Source: Eudromia elegans (lineage: Eukaryota; Chordata; Aves; Tinamiformes; Tinamidae). Taken from it: a DNA stretch of 64,000 bases. A model generated the notes under the pieces. That model was given only the letters and a program-made list of their open reading frames with translations. It was not told the origin of the DNA and did not search any database. The DNA lies in NCBI GenBank assembly GCA_003342815.1, contig PTEX01000006.1:1123338-1187337 (forward strand), written 5' to 3'. Each line of letters starts with the position of its first letter. The stretch's first letter is position 1. Of this stretch, positions 50,801 through 63,506 are shown piece after piece. The position numbers were made by a program, and so were the translations under genes.

Positions 50801-50862
50801 ACTGACCACCTTAGATCTTGTCATAGATAACATTAAGTGTAGTTTTGTAGAGTTTAGCAAAA
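47853..50862. other. Intergenic DNA, no gene seen
   Basis: Mostly AT-rich. A 103-codon minus-strand frame at 48080-48391 matches no family I know. A 13-base inverted repeat lies at 48378-48390 and 48444-48456. The stretch at about 50210-50760 is locally richer in GC; it might be a transposon remnant, but no end signature was found. Confidence 0.55.
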
Positions 50863-51126
50863 ATCACAGAACAGTTGAGGTTGGAAGGGACCTCTACAGA
50901 TCACCTAGTCCACCTAGTCATAGTCACCAGGGGCTGGAGCCCATGCTCCAGCAGGGACACCCAGAGCACAAGGTACAGGGTGGCATCCAGGCAGGTTCAG
51001 AAAATCTCCAGAGAAGGAGACTCCACAGCCTCTCTGGGCAACAGTTCTAGGGCTCTGTCACCTTCACTGAGTTGTTCTTCCTCACATGGAGACGGTACTT
51101 CCTGTGTTTCAGTTTGTACCCATTAC
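50863..51126 (-). mobile_element. CR1 LINE, 3' part (split by a nested CR1)
   Basis: Minus-strand CR1: starts at the 3' end with 'atcacagaacagttgagg' and 'ttggaagggacctct', then 'caggttcagaaaatctccag' and 'ctcacatggagac', stopping at 'cccattac'. The expected next text, 'cccttgtcctatcattggcc', resumes at 51216 after an inserted element. Confidence 0.9.
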
Positions 51127-51210
51127 TCTAGGTGTCCCTGCTGGAGCAGGGGGGTTGGACTAGATGATGCCTAGAGGTCCCTTCCAACCTCAACCATCCG
51201 TGATTCTGTG
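51127..51210 (+). mobile_element. Nested CR1 3'-end fragment
   Basis: 84-bp plus-strand CR1 end ('gggttggactagatgatgcc', 'cttccaacctcaaccatccg', 'tgattctgtg') inside an older CR1 of opposite orientation. It ends in the ATTCTGTG-type 3' motif. The host sequence 'attac' flanks both sides, consistent with a 5-bp target duplication, though part of it could be the 3' microsatellite. Confidence 0.85.
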
Positions 51211-51500
51211 ATTACCCCTTGTCCTATCATTGGCCACCACCAACAGTTCGGCCCCATCCTGTTTACATTCTCCTCAGGTATTTGTACACATTGATAAGAT
51301 CTCCTCTCAATTTTCTCCAGGCTAAACAGGCCCAGCTCACTTAGTCTTTCCTCATAGAACAGATGCTCCAGTCCCTTAATCATCTTTCTCGCTCTACACT
51401 GGACCCTCTAGAAGCTCCACATCCCCCTTGTCCTGGGGAGCCCAGGACTGCACCCCATACTCCAGGTGTGGCCTCACCAGGGCTCAGCAGCCCCTCATGT
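51211..51500 (-). mobile_element. CR1 LINE, continuation after nested insert
   Basis: Resumes the same minus-strand CR1: 'accccttgtcctatcatt', 'attgataagatctcc', 'ttctccaggctaaacaggcc', 'atgctccagtcccttaatca', and 'tccaggtgtggcctcacc'. The 5' limit near 51500 is approximate. Confidence 0.88.
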
Positions 51501-54500
51501 GTTAGAGGCCCTAGTGAAGTGTCAGGGTCCGTCTCTGCTCCACACCTGCTGTGCCCTGCTGGCACAGAAAGTTATGCCAAGATATACTTGGTCTGCACTC
51601 ACTTAGGGCTCCTGTTCCTTTCTCCTGTCACAAAATTCAGACACCTTTAGCAGGTCCGAGTACCTCTGATACCCGATTAATATTTCTTGCAACAAAACAA
51701 AAATGTTTTTAAAGTCTTCAGTAATTCCCTCTAATTCAAAAGACAAATTGAATTAGTGGGAAAGATGTAGATTTCTCTTTACCAGATACTATCTGCAGGG
51801 CTGTACCACCTGTACTACGTAACACATACCAGCGATTTTATTTTGACAAGTTATATAACCTAGAAATATTTTTACAGGTCATAAACTGTTCTCATTATGT
51901 TGCCCCACCCAAAAGATTAACTAACCAACTGGAACTTTATGACAAGTTCCTTCAGTGACTAAACAACTTCCTCAACAGTTTTAGATTTAGATTATTCCAT
52001 CTATCTTTTTGTTTTGTGTTTAAGATATTGAAAAAAGTCAAAGCCACAGAAATTATTTGTAGTTTAGAGAAAATTCCCAGCAGAGCTTTGAAAGCTTCAG
52101 TCTACATAAATGTCTCTCCAACTCGGTATTAAAAACCAAAACATGAGAATGGAAAGGTGACTTCATTACAGTTCCTAGATGCCATTCATAGATAAAGTAT
52201 TTACTAGGAATGAAGGATATAATAAGAGAATAATCAACTTTTGTCCAGAAAAAAAAATATGAGAAACTAAACAGGTGGCTTTATTGATGGAGCTTAAAAT
52301 TATGGGGCTGTGTGTGTTAATGATACACTCTCCATCTTGATCTTCAGCCTGTATCTGAAAGCTTATTTGGCAACATACCATAGCCAAATGTATGCTTGGG
52401 ACACAGTAGAAAAACAACTGGTTGTCAGTCAGTAACAGAAAAGTCTCTATGATTTGTTCCTTCCAATGTTCAATTGTCTGAGCCCTAGTATCTTACCATG
52501 TTCAAACTTAGCCAAAAGATCAATATATAACTCAATGTACTGGGTGTATTAAAGTTGTGGTAACAAGTCAAAACAACATGACAGTCAAAACTGAGGCTTT
52601 ACCAGTAACGGTGAAAAAAATAAAAACGAGGAAATTCATCTTTCTCCAATTTACACTCAGCTCACTTCCCTTTAATTGCTGTTTTATTCTCACCTTATTG
52701 TTTGTTTAGCTAATCCTACTTCCAAGCTTACCATATCTCAGAAATACTCTGAAAATCCATTACTTCTAATATTTTCGTACTGACAACATACTGGTTTCAC
52801 CTATTATTATTATTATTACCCTGTCTATGTACAATAAGTTGAGGAAACAAGGAGTGTAATTGTCAAACATGAGCAGCTCTCCACTGTGATGCGTTGATTC
52901 ATGTTTTCCTTGCCAGCCATGTATAGCCAGATTTTTTTTTTTGTCCTCTCCATGGAAATACACATCTTAAGAGTTGCAGTGAAGGTTGAGTACTTTCTCA
53001 ATCTAAGCATCACTATTTAAATTCTAATCCTCTTTTAGCTTTTAGAGGTAACACCCCTTTAGAAGGTCAGTGAGGCAGAGAGAAGCCATGCAATAATGCC
53101 AGGTAGCACCACGCACCTTCTTAGTTATTTACAGAGCCAAGGTGAACAGGGTCAGAGCCCTATGTTCTTGTCAAATGATCCAAGACTGCCTTACTCTGCA
53201 GCCACATGTATGCAGGGGAAATTCATGGTGCCTTACACAGCTGGCAATAGGAAGACTTATCTTACCCTTCTCATGGCCCTTAAAGTATTGTACTTGAAAA
53301 ACTAACTGGGTTCTCAGCTGGTTAGAGCTCTTAAAAGTTTAATTGCAAATGCTAGGGCATCTACCACATTCTCGGTTCAGGTGCCTCAGCAGTGCTCAGG
53401 CAGAGTTGGAGTTTAGTCTTTGTTATTAGTTATTACCTTACTAGGCACTGACTCAGTTTAGATTTGCAAAGTGAGATGAGAGCCTTGTCAATGGGTCCCA
53501 GGGTCCTTCCATCTGACAGCAATGGAATGTAGATGACAGACTCCAAATTCTCTGCTCCATTTCGGCCTTGCAACCCTTTTCCCGACATTGAAGATGCACT
53601 CGCTCACTGTAGTGCAGACGTACCCATGCTTCAAGCTCAGTCTCTAACCTGATGACACCTACTAGAGATCAAGGCAACCCCAAAGGTAATTCTTCCTGTA
53701 AATGCCCACCAGTGTCAATTCAAAATTTATTTTACTCCAGGTCCCTAAATCAGTAGTCAATAAATACGAAGTGCAAAACACCCACCTGCTATTCATCCTC
53801 TAAAATAAATAAAAGAAAATAAGAGAATCAGAGAACGTACAGTACCTTGTGATTCCTGGCAAATTTGTCCTGGTCCATTACTGCCATGTTACAGAAATCA
53901 ACCACTGGTAAATATTCTAGAATTATCTATAAAATAACCAGAGACACTATAATGGGCAACAATACACAAAAAACTCTTTAATTCTTTTACCTCTTTTCTG
54001 TCTGACAGCAGGTAATATGGCCTTAAGTCATAATCTCCCTACTTTTCAGAACCCATTGCAATATTTACTTGCAGATGGAAAATGCATCAGATCACATTAA
54101 AAAGTCTGAATTATTCTGAATTGAAAAGTTTCATCACTTTAACTGAATAATAACTAACTGAAGTTGACTATGCATTAATCTTTAGCAAGAGACAAATACA
54201 AAATTAATGCAACACCATGCTAGAAAAGACCTAAATTATATTTAATTGGATTTACAGTTACCAGATAATTATATTAGACTATATTGCTAGAGCAAAAAAG
54301 GAAATAAACAAAGGGCAAGTCTGTCACAGTTAAGTAAATTAAAAACATAGTTTTACTACATTCAAATCAAGACAAAAAACTTACACCCTTTGTTAAAATA
54401 GTCCTAGCCGCTTTCAGGAACAGGGCAGAAAGTCCTCAGCTAAGCTTGCTACCTGGCGATCATCCATACAGAAGTATTCAAGAAGTCTTTTCCATTGTGG

Positions 54501-55334
54501 TTAATACACTACTATACTAAATAAATATTCTTTTATAGCCTGGTAGCATTTTGCTGTCATTTATATACTTTAGTTCAAAGTATCCATTCAGCAAGACTCT
54601 GAAGAAATCTCAGTTCACCTTATACAAGCACCAGTGTATTCTCTGGAAACCTTTACAGCAGTGGCATCTATTTCAGAGTCTCTACTAATATATCTTCCTC
54701 AATAGCTAGCCTAAAAATGAAAATAGTCATCATGAGCAATTATTTAATGCTTTTTTTTCCCCTACCACCTTATCTTCTACTTCCTAAATAAAATAATCGG
54801 CTACTTAGAGAACAGTTAAAATTCAAGTGAGCTTGTTCAGTTCACCACTTAAATTTGCAATTGGCCAGCAGGAGTCAATGTGCAAGTCACTGCTATCCAT
54901 ACCTAGTGAAACTTGAGTTCATGAGAAATCTATCATTTTAAAATACAGAAAGCAAAGGAACAGTGCAGTCATTTCTGATCTCAAAACACGTGTTCTGAGT
55001 TACGGATCTTGCGTATATCAAGAATGGTAAAAAAATCCCACCTACCAACCTACTCAAATTCTCACCTTCCTATACTTGAAAGACCAAAAAAAAAAAAATC
55101 TCCAAAGATACATATGCTACCTCTCTGCATAATGAGTAAGCAAATAGCAGTGTGGATTGTCACCATGAACAGACTTAATAAGTACAAAACTATCATCCAC
55201 TACCATCAAGGTATCCAAGGAGAATATTATTCCTGCATGTTTTATCCTCTATTGATGAAAACTAAATTGACAGCAAAATTCAAAAACCTCTCCCTGGATT
55301 GCAGGAGGATCAGATTTGGAATATAGCTGCAACA

Positions 55335-55349
55335 GTGTGTGTGTGTGTG
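55335..55349 (+). repeat. GT microsatellite, short
   Basis: Seven GT units in intergenic DNA. Confidence 0.9.
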
Positions 55350-58300
55350 CTTCCCGACTCTGGCAAGGAAGGGAGAAAAGTTCCATTAACTTTGCAGGAA
55401 AGATGCACATTCATCAACTGAGAAGCATGACTATGGTTTTGGCAGAAGAAAGCAGCCCCTGCACTTTTTAGAGGGCAAAAAGAAATGGGTATCGGCAGAG
55501 CAGCCACCTTGTTCTCACCTCTGTACCAGGAGGCAGCCCTCGTGCCCATTCCCTGGGGTGCCAAGGTGACTGCAGGAGGACACTAAGGCCACGGCCTCTC
55601 CAGAAGGTGTGGTACTGCCCAGTGCCTCCTGCTTGCTCCCCTCCACTCGCTTAATGACTCACCACCACGTGGTGGGTGGATGAACATTAAATTCAGGAGT
55701 ATAAAATAGAGATGTGAGGAAAATAAACAGTTCTCCACGTGGCTGTGCTAGGTGTCTAAAGAAAAAAAAAAGCAAGCTAGTTTCCTACAGATACACTAGA
55801 TAGTGGAGGTTGCCTCTTTCCACAATATTCCTTCCTTTCTGGAGCTTAGTAAAAACCTTACTCCTTCAGGCACCTCTCCCTTACCTCTGGTCTCCTTCAT
55901 TTAACAGCCTCTTCAGAGTTTTATCTGCTTTTCTCATGGTTCTTTTAGAGAAAGTAAACAGTCAAGGTATATACTTGGCTTTCCTAAATTAATATTAGTT
56001 CAAGTTTATTTTCTCTTGGTGGAAAAAAAAGTCCCATATTACCATATACTCTGAAGTGTGCCACTAGATTATTTCCAAAATCAGTACAAATTGTCACATT
56101 CTAGGCTAACACTTTTATGTGTACTGTCCAAAAATACTCCAATTTATTTCAATTCACATGGCCTTTTTCTGAAATTTGGACTGGAATCTCATTTTAATCT
56201 GCTTTAAAGCCTGTAGTAGATGTACATAAACCTAAGCATGGTGTACAGCCTTTGTTTTAATTATATACACTACAGTAGTTTCAAGGGCCAAATCAAGTCT
56301 CACCAGAACTACAGGCCTAGATTTATCCAAAGAGCCACTCCTTTCCACTAGTATTTAAGTCAAGGTTAACCACATTTAATTCAAAAAAAAGAAAGCTAAC
56401 AAAAAAAATCCCAGCTTGACTGGTTGCAGAATGAGTTCACCCTTTTTCACCTTTTCCAGAAGTTTTCAGGATTATAAAAATAATCCTGGTATTTCAGTTT
56501 TAGTCAAAAGTTTCACCTTCAGTTAGCAAAGAACAGCATTTCTCTAGTTTCTCAAGGCTTTTTTTTTTTTTTTTTAAAGCTTGGACCATCTTTTTCCTGG
56601 CAGTTTCAACAATCCTTTGTCTCACTAAATTCACCTTCAAATCTCATTCAAGTCACATCAAAGTTGCACAAAACCCAGGTGATTACTGTAAATAAACCTG
56701 AAACATCTGAGGCGGGTTAAGCATTATGGAGCCTGCTGTGACTGTAAGTGACCCTAAGATAAAATCCCCATTCAAACTGAGTCATCAACCTTCCTTTTGC
56801 GGTTAATTGTCTACACCGAAAACTTATATAAAATACACAAGCAAGCTTTAGAAATAGGTAGTTTAAGCACAGAGCAGCTGATAGAAAATACCAAAATTTC
56901 CAAACTATGGACTCATTTGCACCTCTCAAAAGTCACATAAGACTGCAAAGGAACAGTGCTGGTTTTTTTGGGAATATCACTTCAAATTGGCACCCATCAT
57001 AATTTCTTTAGTCACACTCACTGCAGAACACACGTGCTGTTACTTGGAAGCATCTTTAAATCTCAGCAGTTCTCCTGTATGGCTCATTTAAGCTACCCAC
57101 ATACAAATACACCATCTGGGGAGAGAAACGCTGTGAAAATCCTACGCTTGCTTTGCGATCACTGCTGTGAGTTTCCAAAGGCAGGCCAGGCTCATTTGGA
57201 ATTGCTCAACTTGCCAACCACGGGTACCATGTTCAGGGCTGCTGCTCTACCCGTCCTTGATTCCCTACCTGCCACCTGAGTAACTGAAATACACGTGTTT
57301 GGTTATTTTTCATAATTGCTTCCTTTCCTCTTTCTCTCTGCGGAGGAAAACAAAGTGTTGATCATTACTGCTATGATTATTATAATAAAATAACTGACTC
57401 TCAAATACTCTAAGGAATCCACTCAGGAATCACATAGAATGTTTCTCTAACATTTGTTCTAGCAGCTACAAGTGTCTTTGGAATAACAGCTGGTACAGGT
57501 AATAGAACATAAACTACATCTCCTAAACAACCCTATTTAACATACAGCTTGTTAAAATATTGTTTACATATATTATATAATTTCAGAATTATGTGCAACA
57601 AAAAAGTCTTTCAAAACCCCAACCAATTTCATGGTATCTATATTGGAAGTTAGAAATAATAATGAACCTGAGTTCTGAGAAGCACCTGTCAACATGGTTT
57701 AATCACTGTACCACTGCTACTGGAAGTAGTTAAGATGGGAAACGCTGCTTAAGCTGACCATACATGGACTTAATACCTCTGCTTTGGATTTGGTCCTGGA
57801 CATTTTCTCGTGGAAGCAACCCCTGGAAAAGGGCAAGGTTGACTGGAACCAGGTCCATAGTTGTAAGAGATATTAACATATTACTGTTCTATTTCCTTCA
57901 ATGCTACTCCCCATTAAACATGAAAAGTCCTGAGGCTGTTGTTCTACCTGGGACTAAGTTTCAACCTTGTTTAAGATACTCTGCAATGTTGCTGAAATCT
58001 GGAACAAACAATAAAATACAGCTGCTACTTTTTAAGCATTGGCACTACATTTCCACTTGGCAAAATGTAGCCCTTGCCAGTAAGGCCGACTGGCCCGTTT
58101 CCTTTAAGGACCATCTGTCTACTATCATGTTTGTGGTCTCAAGATTTACCAAACACAAAACTAGGAATTAAAGAGTTAAACCCCACAGTTCACACTCCTC
58201 AGGCAACTAATGAGGCAACTCTTACACAGCCCACCAGCACCAAGGGTTAACTCACTCTCCTCTCATAAGGACAACCACAGAAACATTTCCCTTTTATTTA

Positions 58301-58383
58301 TACACGGATTATTACAGGTACCTTTTCAACACCGGCAGTATTGAATCATGCAAGGAGACAGTCAAAGGGAAACAAGAGTAATG

Positions 58384-58397
58384 CCACGAGATGGCAG
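58384..58397 (+). promoter_or_regulatory. CTCF-like core motif
   Basis: CCACGAGATGGCAG fits the CTCF core (CC-A-C-y-AG-r-k-GGC-r-s) except for G at the pyrimidine position. It lies about 0.9 kb beyond the TDRD9 3' end, in the TDRD9-ASPG gap. Single short motif, binding not shown. Confidence 0.35.
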
Positions 58398-59289
58398 CAC
58401 ACTCGCACCAACACATTTGTAAAATAAGACATTACCAAGATGAGGGTGAGGGGAAAAACGCAGCAAGAAAAACACTACTGTCTTCAAATTTCAACTTCAT
58501 CATAAAATATTGCATTATTTGCCTTTTCCTATAGAAACTCCCACTGCTAACAAGCATAACAAAGAGGAGACATGTTCGTTTGCCCCTTAGAATGCATAGG
58601 AGTGAAATGCTCTTTATGAAAAACTGTCAAAGCAACTCAAGAAACTATTTATTTCTGGTAAATCCATCTCATCATGAAGTATGAAGTAATTCATAGGTAT
58701 TACCAAAATGGATCTGAGGAAATAAGGCTCATAGTGAACTGAAGAAACAATGAAATTGTCTACTAAAAAAAAGTCATCTTTAACTTAAAGTACAGCTTAA
58801 AATTACATTTTGTTAGCTTAAACATCATCCTATTTTCCAAAAATATGCCACTCTATTGATTCTGTCTCTTCTACAGAAAAAGAAGCATTACATCATTTTC
58901 AAACAGTTGAGTGAGGAGAGGCTAGATCAATACATTCCCACAAACTGCCTTCTTATTTATGAAATACAGCCATATAATTGCAAACCATTAATAACTAAAT
59001 TTAGCTTTTAGGAAGCATGACCGCACAACAGAAGATACCAACTCATTTACTTCCATTTCTGTATTTTATTCTGAAACCACTGACCATGGGTTTAGGACTA
59101 AAGAACTTGTTGTTAGAAAAAAAAGAGTAAAAGATGAAACAAATATGCAGTGAATCATTTTCAGAAGCATTCTTCTGCCATACAACAAGGAATCATGTAT
59201 GAGATTGTCACATGAAAAGGTAATAAAAGTTAAATCCAATATAAAGTTATATTTTTGATGATCTAGATTACCAGTTACCATTAACCTCT

Positions 59290-59719
59290 CATTTTTGCAT
59301 ACAAAGCAATTTTTATTCTGTGACTCTCAAATATTGATACCATACAAATAAAGCCAACACAAAATGCATCTTGCAATTATCCAAGAAAAAAGCTTGCACC
59401 TTAACTCTTGAACTTTTAGACAAAAAAATTAACTACACTGTAACCTACTTGTTTTTTCATGTTGCCTGCAATACACAACTTAGCAAAGAGTTAAAGCAGG
59501 ATGTAATTTTCATTTAGGTGAGCTGTTTTTAAGAAATAGCTTGTCTGCCCTAGGTCAGTACACCTTAATTTTTAAAAATACTTTTAACATTCTGCCCTAT
59601 ATTGCATGAATACACTAGATCTATGCATAATCGTAGAGTGAACCTTCAAGAGTACACAGAAAACAGAACCAAGTTTTAGACAAGTTAACATATTCATTTG
59701 AGATAGTTCTCGATAACAT
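59290..59719 (-). other. TDRD9: TDRD9 3'UTR, probable extent
   Basis: AT-rich sequence after the stop. The first canonical AATAAA on the minus strand is at 59312-59317, about 400 bases downstream of the stop, which would put the cleavage site near 59290-59300. Confidence 0.45.
59312..59317 (-). terminator. TDRD9: Candidate polyadenylation signal of TDRD9
   Basis: AATAAA hexamer on the minus strand, the first after the stop codon. Use not shown; a second AATAAA lies at 59065-59070. Confidence 0.45.
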
Positions 59720-59815
59720 TCAAACATTCAACACAACAAGCTTATGTAGCTGATAAAGATCATTTGCTCCTTCATGCTGGCTTTCAGACTGGTCCATGAT
59801 ACGTGTTGAATCCAC
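59720..59815 (-). CDS. TDRD9: TDRD9 last coding exon
   Basis: 31 codons plus TGA: VDSTRIMDQSESQHEGANDL then YQLHKLVVLNV. Human TDRD9 ends VDPKLVMEQ…YQLHKLVVLGT. Acceptor GATTAG. Confidence 0.95.
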   Translation of the reverse strand: MDSTRIMDQSESQHEGANDLYQLHKLVVLNV

Positions 59816-60538
59816 CTAATCAAAACAAAATCACAAAGTTATGCTTTATCCTTAAAAATGCATTCATATAGAATATAGTTAATGAAAACACTTTTGCCAT
59901 GGTAACTGCACAAGAAATCTAGTGGCATGCAGAATTCCTTCCAGAAAGAAAGGCAAGTCTTCTAGCAGAGTAGAAACTACTTCTCAGTTATGGGAAAAGC
60001 TCCCAGGTAAAGAAAATGGCCCTCTCTACCTGACCATACACACTCATTCTATAGCAAGACAGTTTCTGTGAGGTGAAGTGGGTAAAGGCACATGAAAGCA
60101 GAGTAATTAAAAGCAAAGTAAAAATCAAGATGTTCTGTATTCAGATAAGTCCTAAACAAGGAAAGTGTATCAGTTAATCCTCTTCCTCTTTTCTATTGCT
60201 AAGGCTTTTTAACAGAAGAACCAATACAAAATTTAACTTACAAGTGAAAGGTTTCTCTACAATCTCTTTCAACTAAAATAAAGCAGCAGGAGTTCTGCTT
60301 GAAAATCCAATGCATTTGCATTGCAAAATTAAATAGACTCTACAAAAAAGATGCTAATAGATGCAGATACATATGCAACAGTGTTTTAAATCCTACTCTA
60401 CAATGCTTCCAGGATCTTCAAATTCAATATTATCTTTCAATCTCAAAAACAAATATTTTTTTTAATCATTCACCACAGCCACCTAATGTTGGGGTATTTC
60501 TTAATTATTCATTTTTTAACATATATTAATAACCTTAC
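59816..60538 (-). other. TDRD9: TDRD9 last intron
   Basis: 0.7 kb, GT-AG, AT-rich, no repeat recognised. Confidence 0.85.
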
Positions 60539-60611
60539 CTGATTCCAGGCATATGACTTGTCATACCACTTAGGAACAACTGCATCTCGTGGTTTTGATT
60601 TGCAGATTAAA
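60539..60611 (-). CDS. TDRD9: TDRD9 penultimate exon
   Basis: 73 bases, enters in phase 2 and leaves in phase 0. Acceptor TTTCAG, donor CAG|GTAAGG. Reads (S)LICKSKPRDAVVPKWYDK then SYAWNQ; the SKPRxxxVPKWxxKxYxWNQ pattern is shared with human TDRD9. Confidence 0.95.
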
Positions 60612-63506
60612 CTGAAATTACATAGAAATATCTTTAAGGAATATATGTGTAATAAATTCAAAGGCATATTTATATATTAGGTACAGTTAAGTCTTTACGA
60701 GGTACCTATCATAGGCTAAATCTTAAGTTTCCTCATTAAACTATTTTTACTCTTCCCCTGTAGTAAAAGTTAGTAGATACACTTAGCTTCCCTATAAAAG
60801 TTCACTGAATTTAAGAAAATAATGATTTCCTTAATTTAAAAGAGGACTACAACTTGCAATTATCATTTATTCTGTAAGACTTATGCATGTACATTCTAGC
60901 AAATAAGCCACACTGCTATTTTTAGGGCATTCGGCTATATATGACAATTTGGTTGCTACAAATCATTTGTATGCCCCAGTTATTTCCTCAAGCTATGCAA
61001 AGTACAGCAGTACACTTTAATTAATCCTGTCGAGATGTGTTTTTCATACATACATTTTAGTCTTAAATAGTGGTGACATGTTGTAAATAGAATTAGCTTT
61101 AAAAATGGAAAAAGAAGCTAGAAAGATTGTTCAGGCTAAATATTTTATTAATAAAAGATTTATTAATAAAAGATTTTTTTCAGGACATTAAACAAAGTAC
61201 AAACAAATAATTTTTAAAATGAAAGAATATTTTCCACACAGAAAGAATGCACCATGACAGTAACCAAGTGGTCTCTTTGAAAAATTAATAAATAAATAAA
61301 AAAAAAAATCAAAGAGAACTAGCTTTGGAATTTAAGGGAAAGATATCCAGAATAAATACAAGAAATGTATCAGGCAAAATTTTTAAGTTCCTTCATCTCC
61401 TTGTCCCCAGAAATTTAACCAAAAGAAATGTGTGTCTGGAAAAAAAACCTCTTTAGATTCCGATTCACTGAACTTGCAGTTTGCAAACACTACATGACAT
61501 TTCAAAGTGACAGCTATATGCTCTCCTTTTGTTTGGTGACAAAATAGGAACCAGGAATAGACAGGCATAGGAATATAGAAAATAGAAGGGAAAAAGAATG
61601 AATAGTAATTTCTGTTTTTAAGAAAAGTTTGAGGGGAAACACAAGAAATGCACATCCAAATGCAGCAACAAGCTAGTCTAGCACGTATCTGTTCAAAACC
61701 AAGAGCATTCCGAAGCCAGTATGCCCGTGAGGTTGCTTCTGGGAAAGCCAGTCTTGCAAATCTATCCTGAGCTCAGACACACAGGAGTCCAGAGGTAACT
61801 CTCTAAAGGTCAAATTCAGTCCATCAGATCTTATTCTAAGATTTACAATAAAGAAGATTCCTACAGCAGTTTGATTTTTCTAAGCAGATTTTGCTAATAA
61901 TTTAGAGACCACGCAAGCATGGCCTCAAATAAGGCAAAATGTTAGCCAGAAAGTACTTTTCAGGAGAGTAGTTTAAAACAGAAATATTCTAGAGCTCTAA
62001 ACTCAATTTTATTTATTTTGCACATAATGCCTTAAGGCAGAATGAATTCAGCACAAGATTTTGAACTTTTTTTATTAGTAAATCAATACAGTTAAAAAAA
62101 GTTTATTATTCTGGGGAAAAAAGAAATTTGGTTCTTTCTGCCTACTCACTTTCGTTGATTTCTGTCTGTAGTTATTGCAACATGAACCAAGTTATTGAAG
62201 TTCATGTCTGAAGTCTGAGCACGGTACTAGATGACTGCAACCAAAAGCAATGTGAACAACTAGTATCACATTAAACCGCCCTAACGGTACTTGCACACAG
62301 ACAGAAAATTAAATTTCCCACTAGCATTAAGTTCTCTTAACAGCTAGTATTTTACCAAAACTTTGAGGTTTCAAATGAGAATCACCTGCCCATCTGTACT
62401 AGGGATCCTTAGGTTAAAAGCAGCACCACAGGATGCACCTCAGAGGCAGGGGCATTTAGGAGCTGCACTATCTCATTTTTTACATACACCCAGAGCCCTG
62501 TGGAACAACTGGTGGAACAACTGTAAGAAAAGAACAGCTTACTGTCTAGCTGTCCTTGTTGACAGCAGCACACAGAGGGACAACTTCTCCCCCAGTAAAA
62601 TCAGCACTTCACCCCTTGTTCCTTTGCATGTTCAACATGGCAGCTGGTGAGCTAACATATATGAGGTGGCCCCAAGATTTCTGACAACTGTTTATATGCC
62701 CTTGTAATTTCATTTTTCAGTGTAAGCAACTATCAACCTTTGGTATATAGCTGTAAAGAATCACAGAGGACAACTGTAGAGAATGTAAAGCTATTTCCAA
62801 CTCATGATCAAGTCAGAGTTCTTCATGAAGTCTGTTTGACACGAACTCAAGTAAGGTTAAGAAGGGCGTGCTGATGATGCAGGCAGCACTAAAACACCCA
62901 TTACATTTACAAACAAGTGAAAATTTTTCATTATGTGCTCAGATGCCTGGGGACAGGAGGAGCTGTTACAGGGCCATGTCATGGAATTGGATTCCTGGAA
63001 CACCTCTCCTGCACTGCAAGTTCAAAAAATTCCTAAAACTAGCTGCGTTGATGCATGATAGTGACTCTGACGAAAGCTCTCTCAGTTGTGAGAATCAGGT
63101 AGGTCTGCTGGAAACAATGCAAGCGGCCTTGTAATTTATACATTAACTTTGGACTTCCAGTAACTAATGTGGCAAACACCTGTACTATACAGGTTTGCTG
63201 AGGGAGGTAAGCCAGCACTCACAGTTTGTATAATACCAAGAATTGGTGCCTTGTAGAACAGGTTCTACTGTCTAGACTTTATGACTACTAAATGACCAGG
63301 CTTCCCTGCAGAACTAGTGCTACCACAAAAAATCTAAAGCTGTTGTGTACACTACTTTACAGGCCAAGTAAATAAAGCATAACATTAAATGAAAGCAAAC
63401 TATATTATAATTTCCCAAAGCCTGATCTGAGCTTTGCTTTGAGTAATCATGTATTTTGGTTTTGCTGAGAGTGAAATGCAATATCTCCAGTCTACAACGT
63501 GATTAC
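60612..63506 (-). other. TDRD9: TDRD9 intron
   Basis: 2.9 kb, GT-AG, AT-rich. Contains a perfect 15-bp tandem duplication (61144-61173). No other feature recognised. Confidence 0.8.
61144..61173 (+). repeat. 15-bp perfect tandem duplication
   Basis: Two identical 15-base units (ttattaataaaagat phase) in the TDRD9 intron. Confidence 0.9.

Larger units (their letters stand above)
51501..59290. other. Intergenic DNA between ASPG and TDRD9
   Basis: AT-rich. Contains a GT microsatellite (55335-55349), a 14-bp palindrome with an E-box (55662-55675), T/A homopolymers (near 55090 and 56560-56576), and a CTCF-like motif (58384-58397). Frames up to 135 codons (57764-58171, plus) show no recognisable domain. 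No gene recognised. Confidence 0.6.

Noticed and set aside
53846..53887. Short exon-like minus-strand frame (MAVMDQDKFARNHK) followed by a GT donor
   Set aside because: Only 14 codons, no acceptor or partner exon, and no family match.
57764..58171. 135-codon plus-strand frame in intergenic DNA
   Set aside because: No recognisable motif or domain, isolated, no nearby promoter signature.
44300..59300. RD3L, a small gene that in human lies at the TDRD9 locus
   Set aside because: I looked for its conserved N-terminal and LRELKWHL-type segments on both strands by eye and did not find them in this interval.
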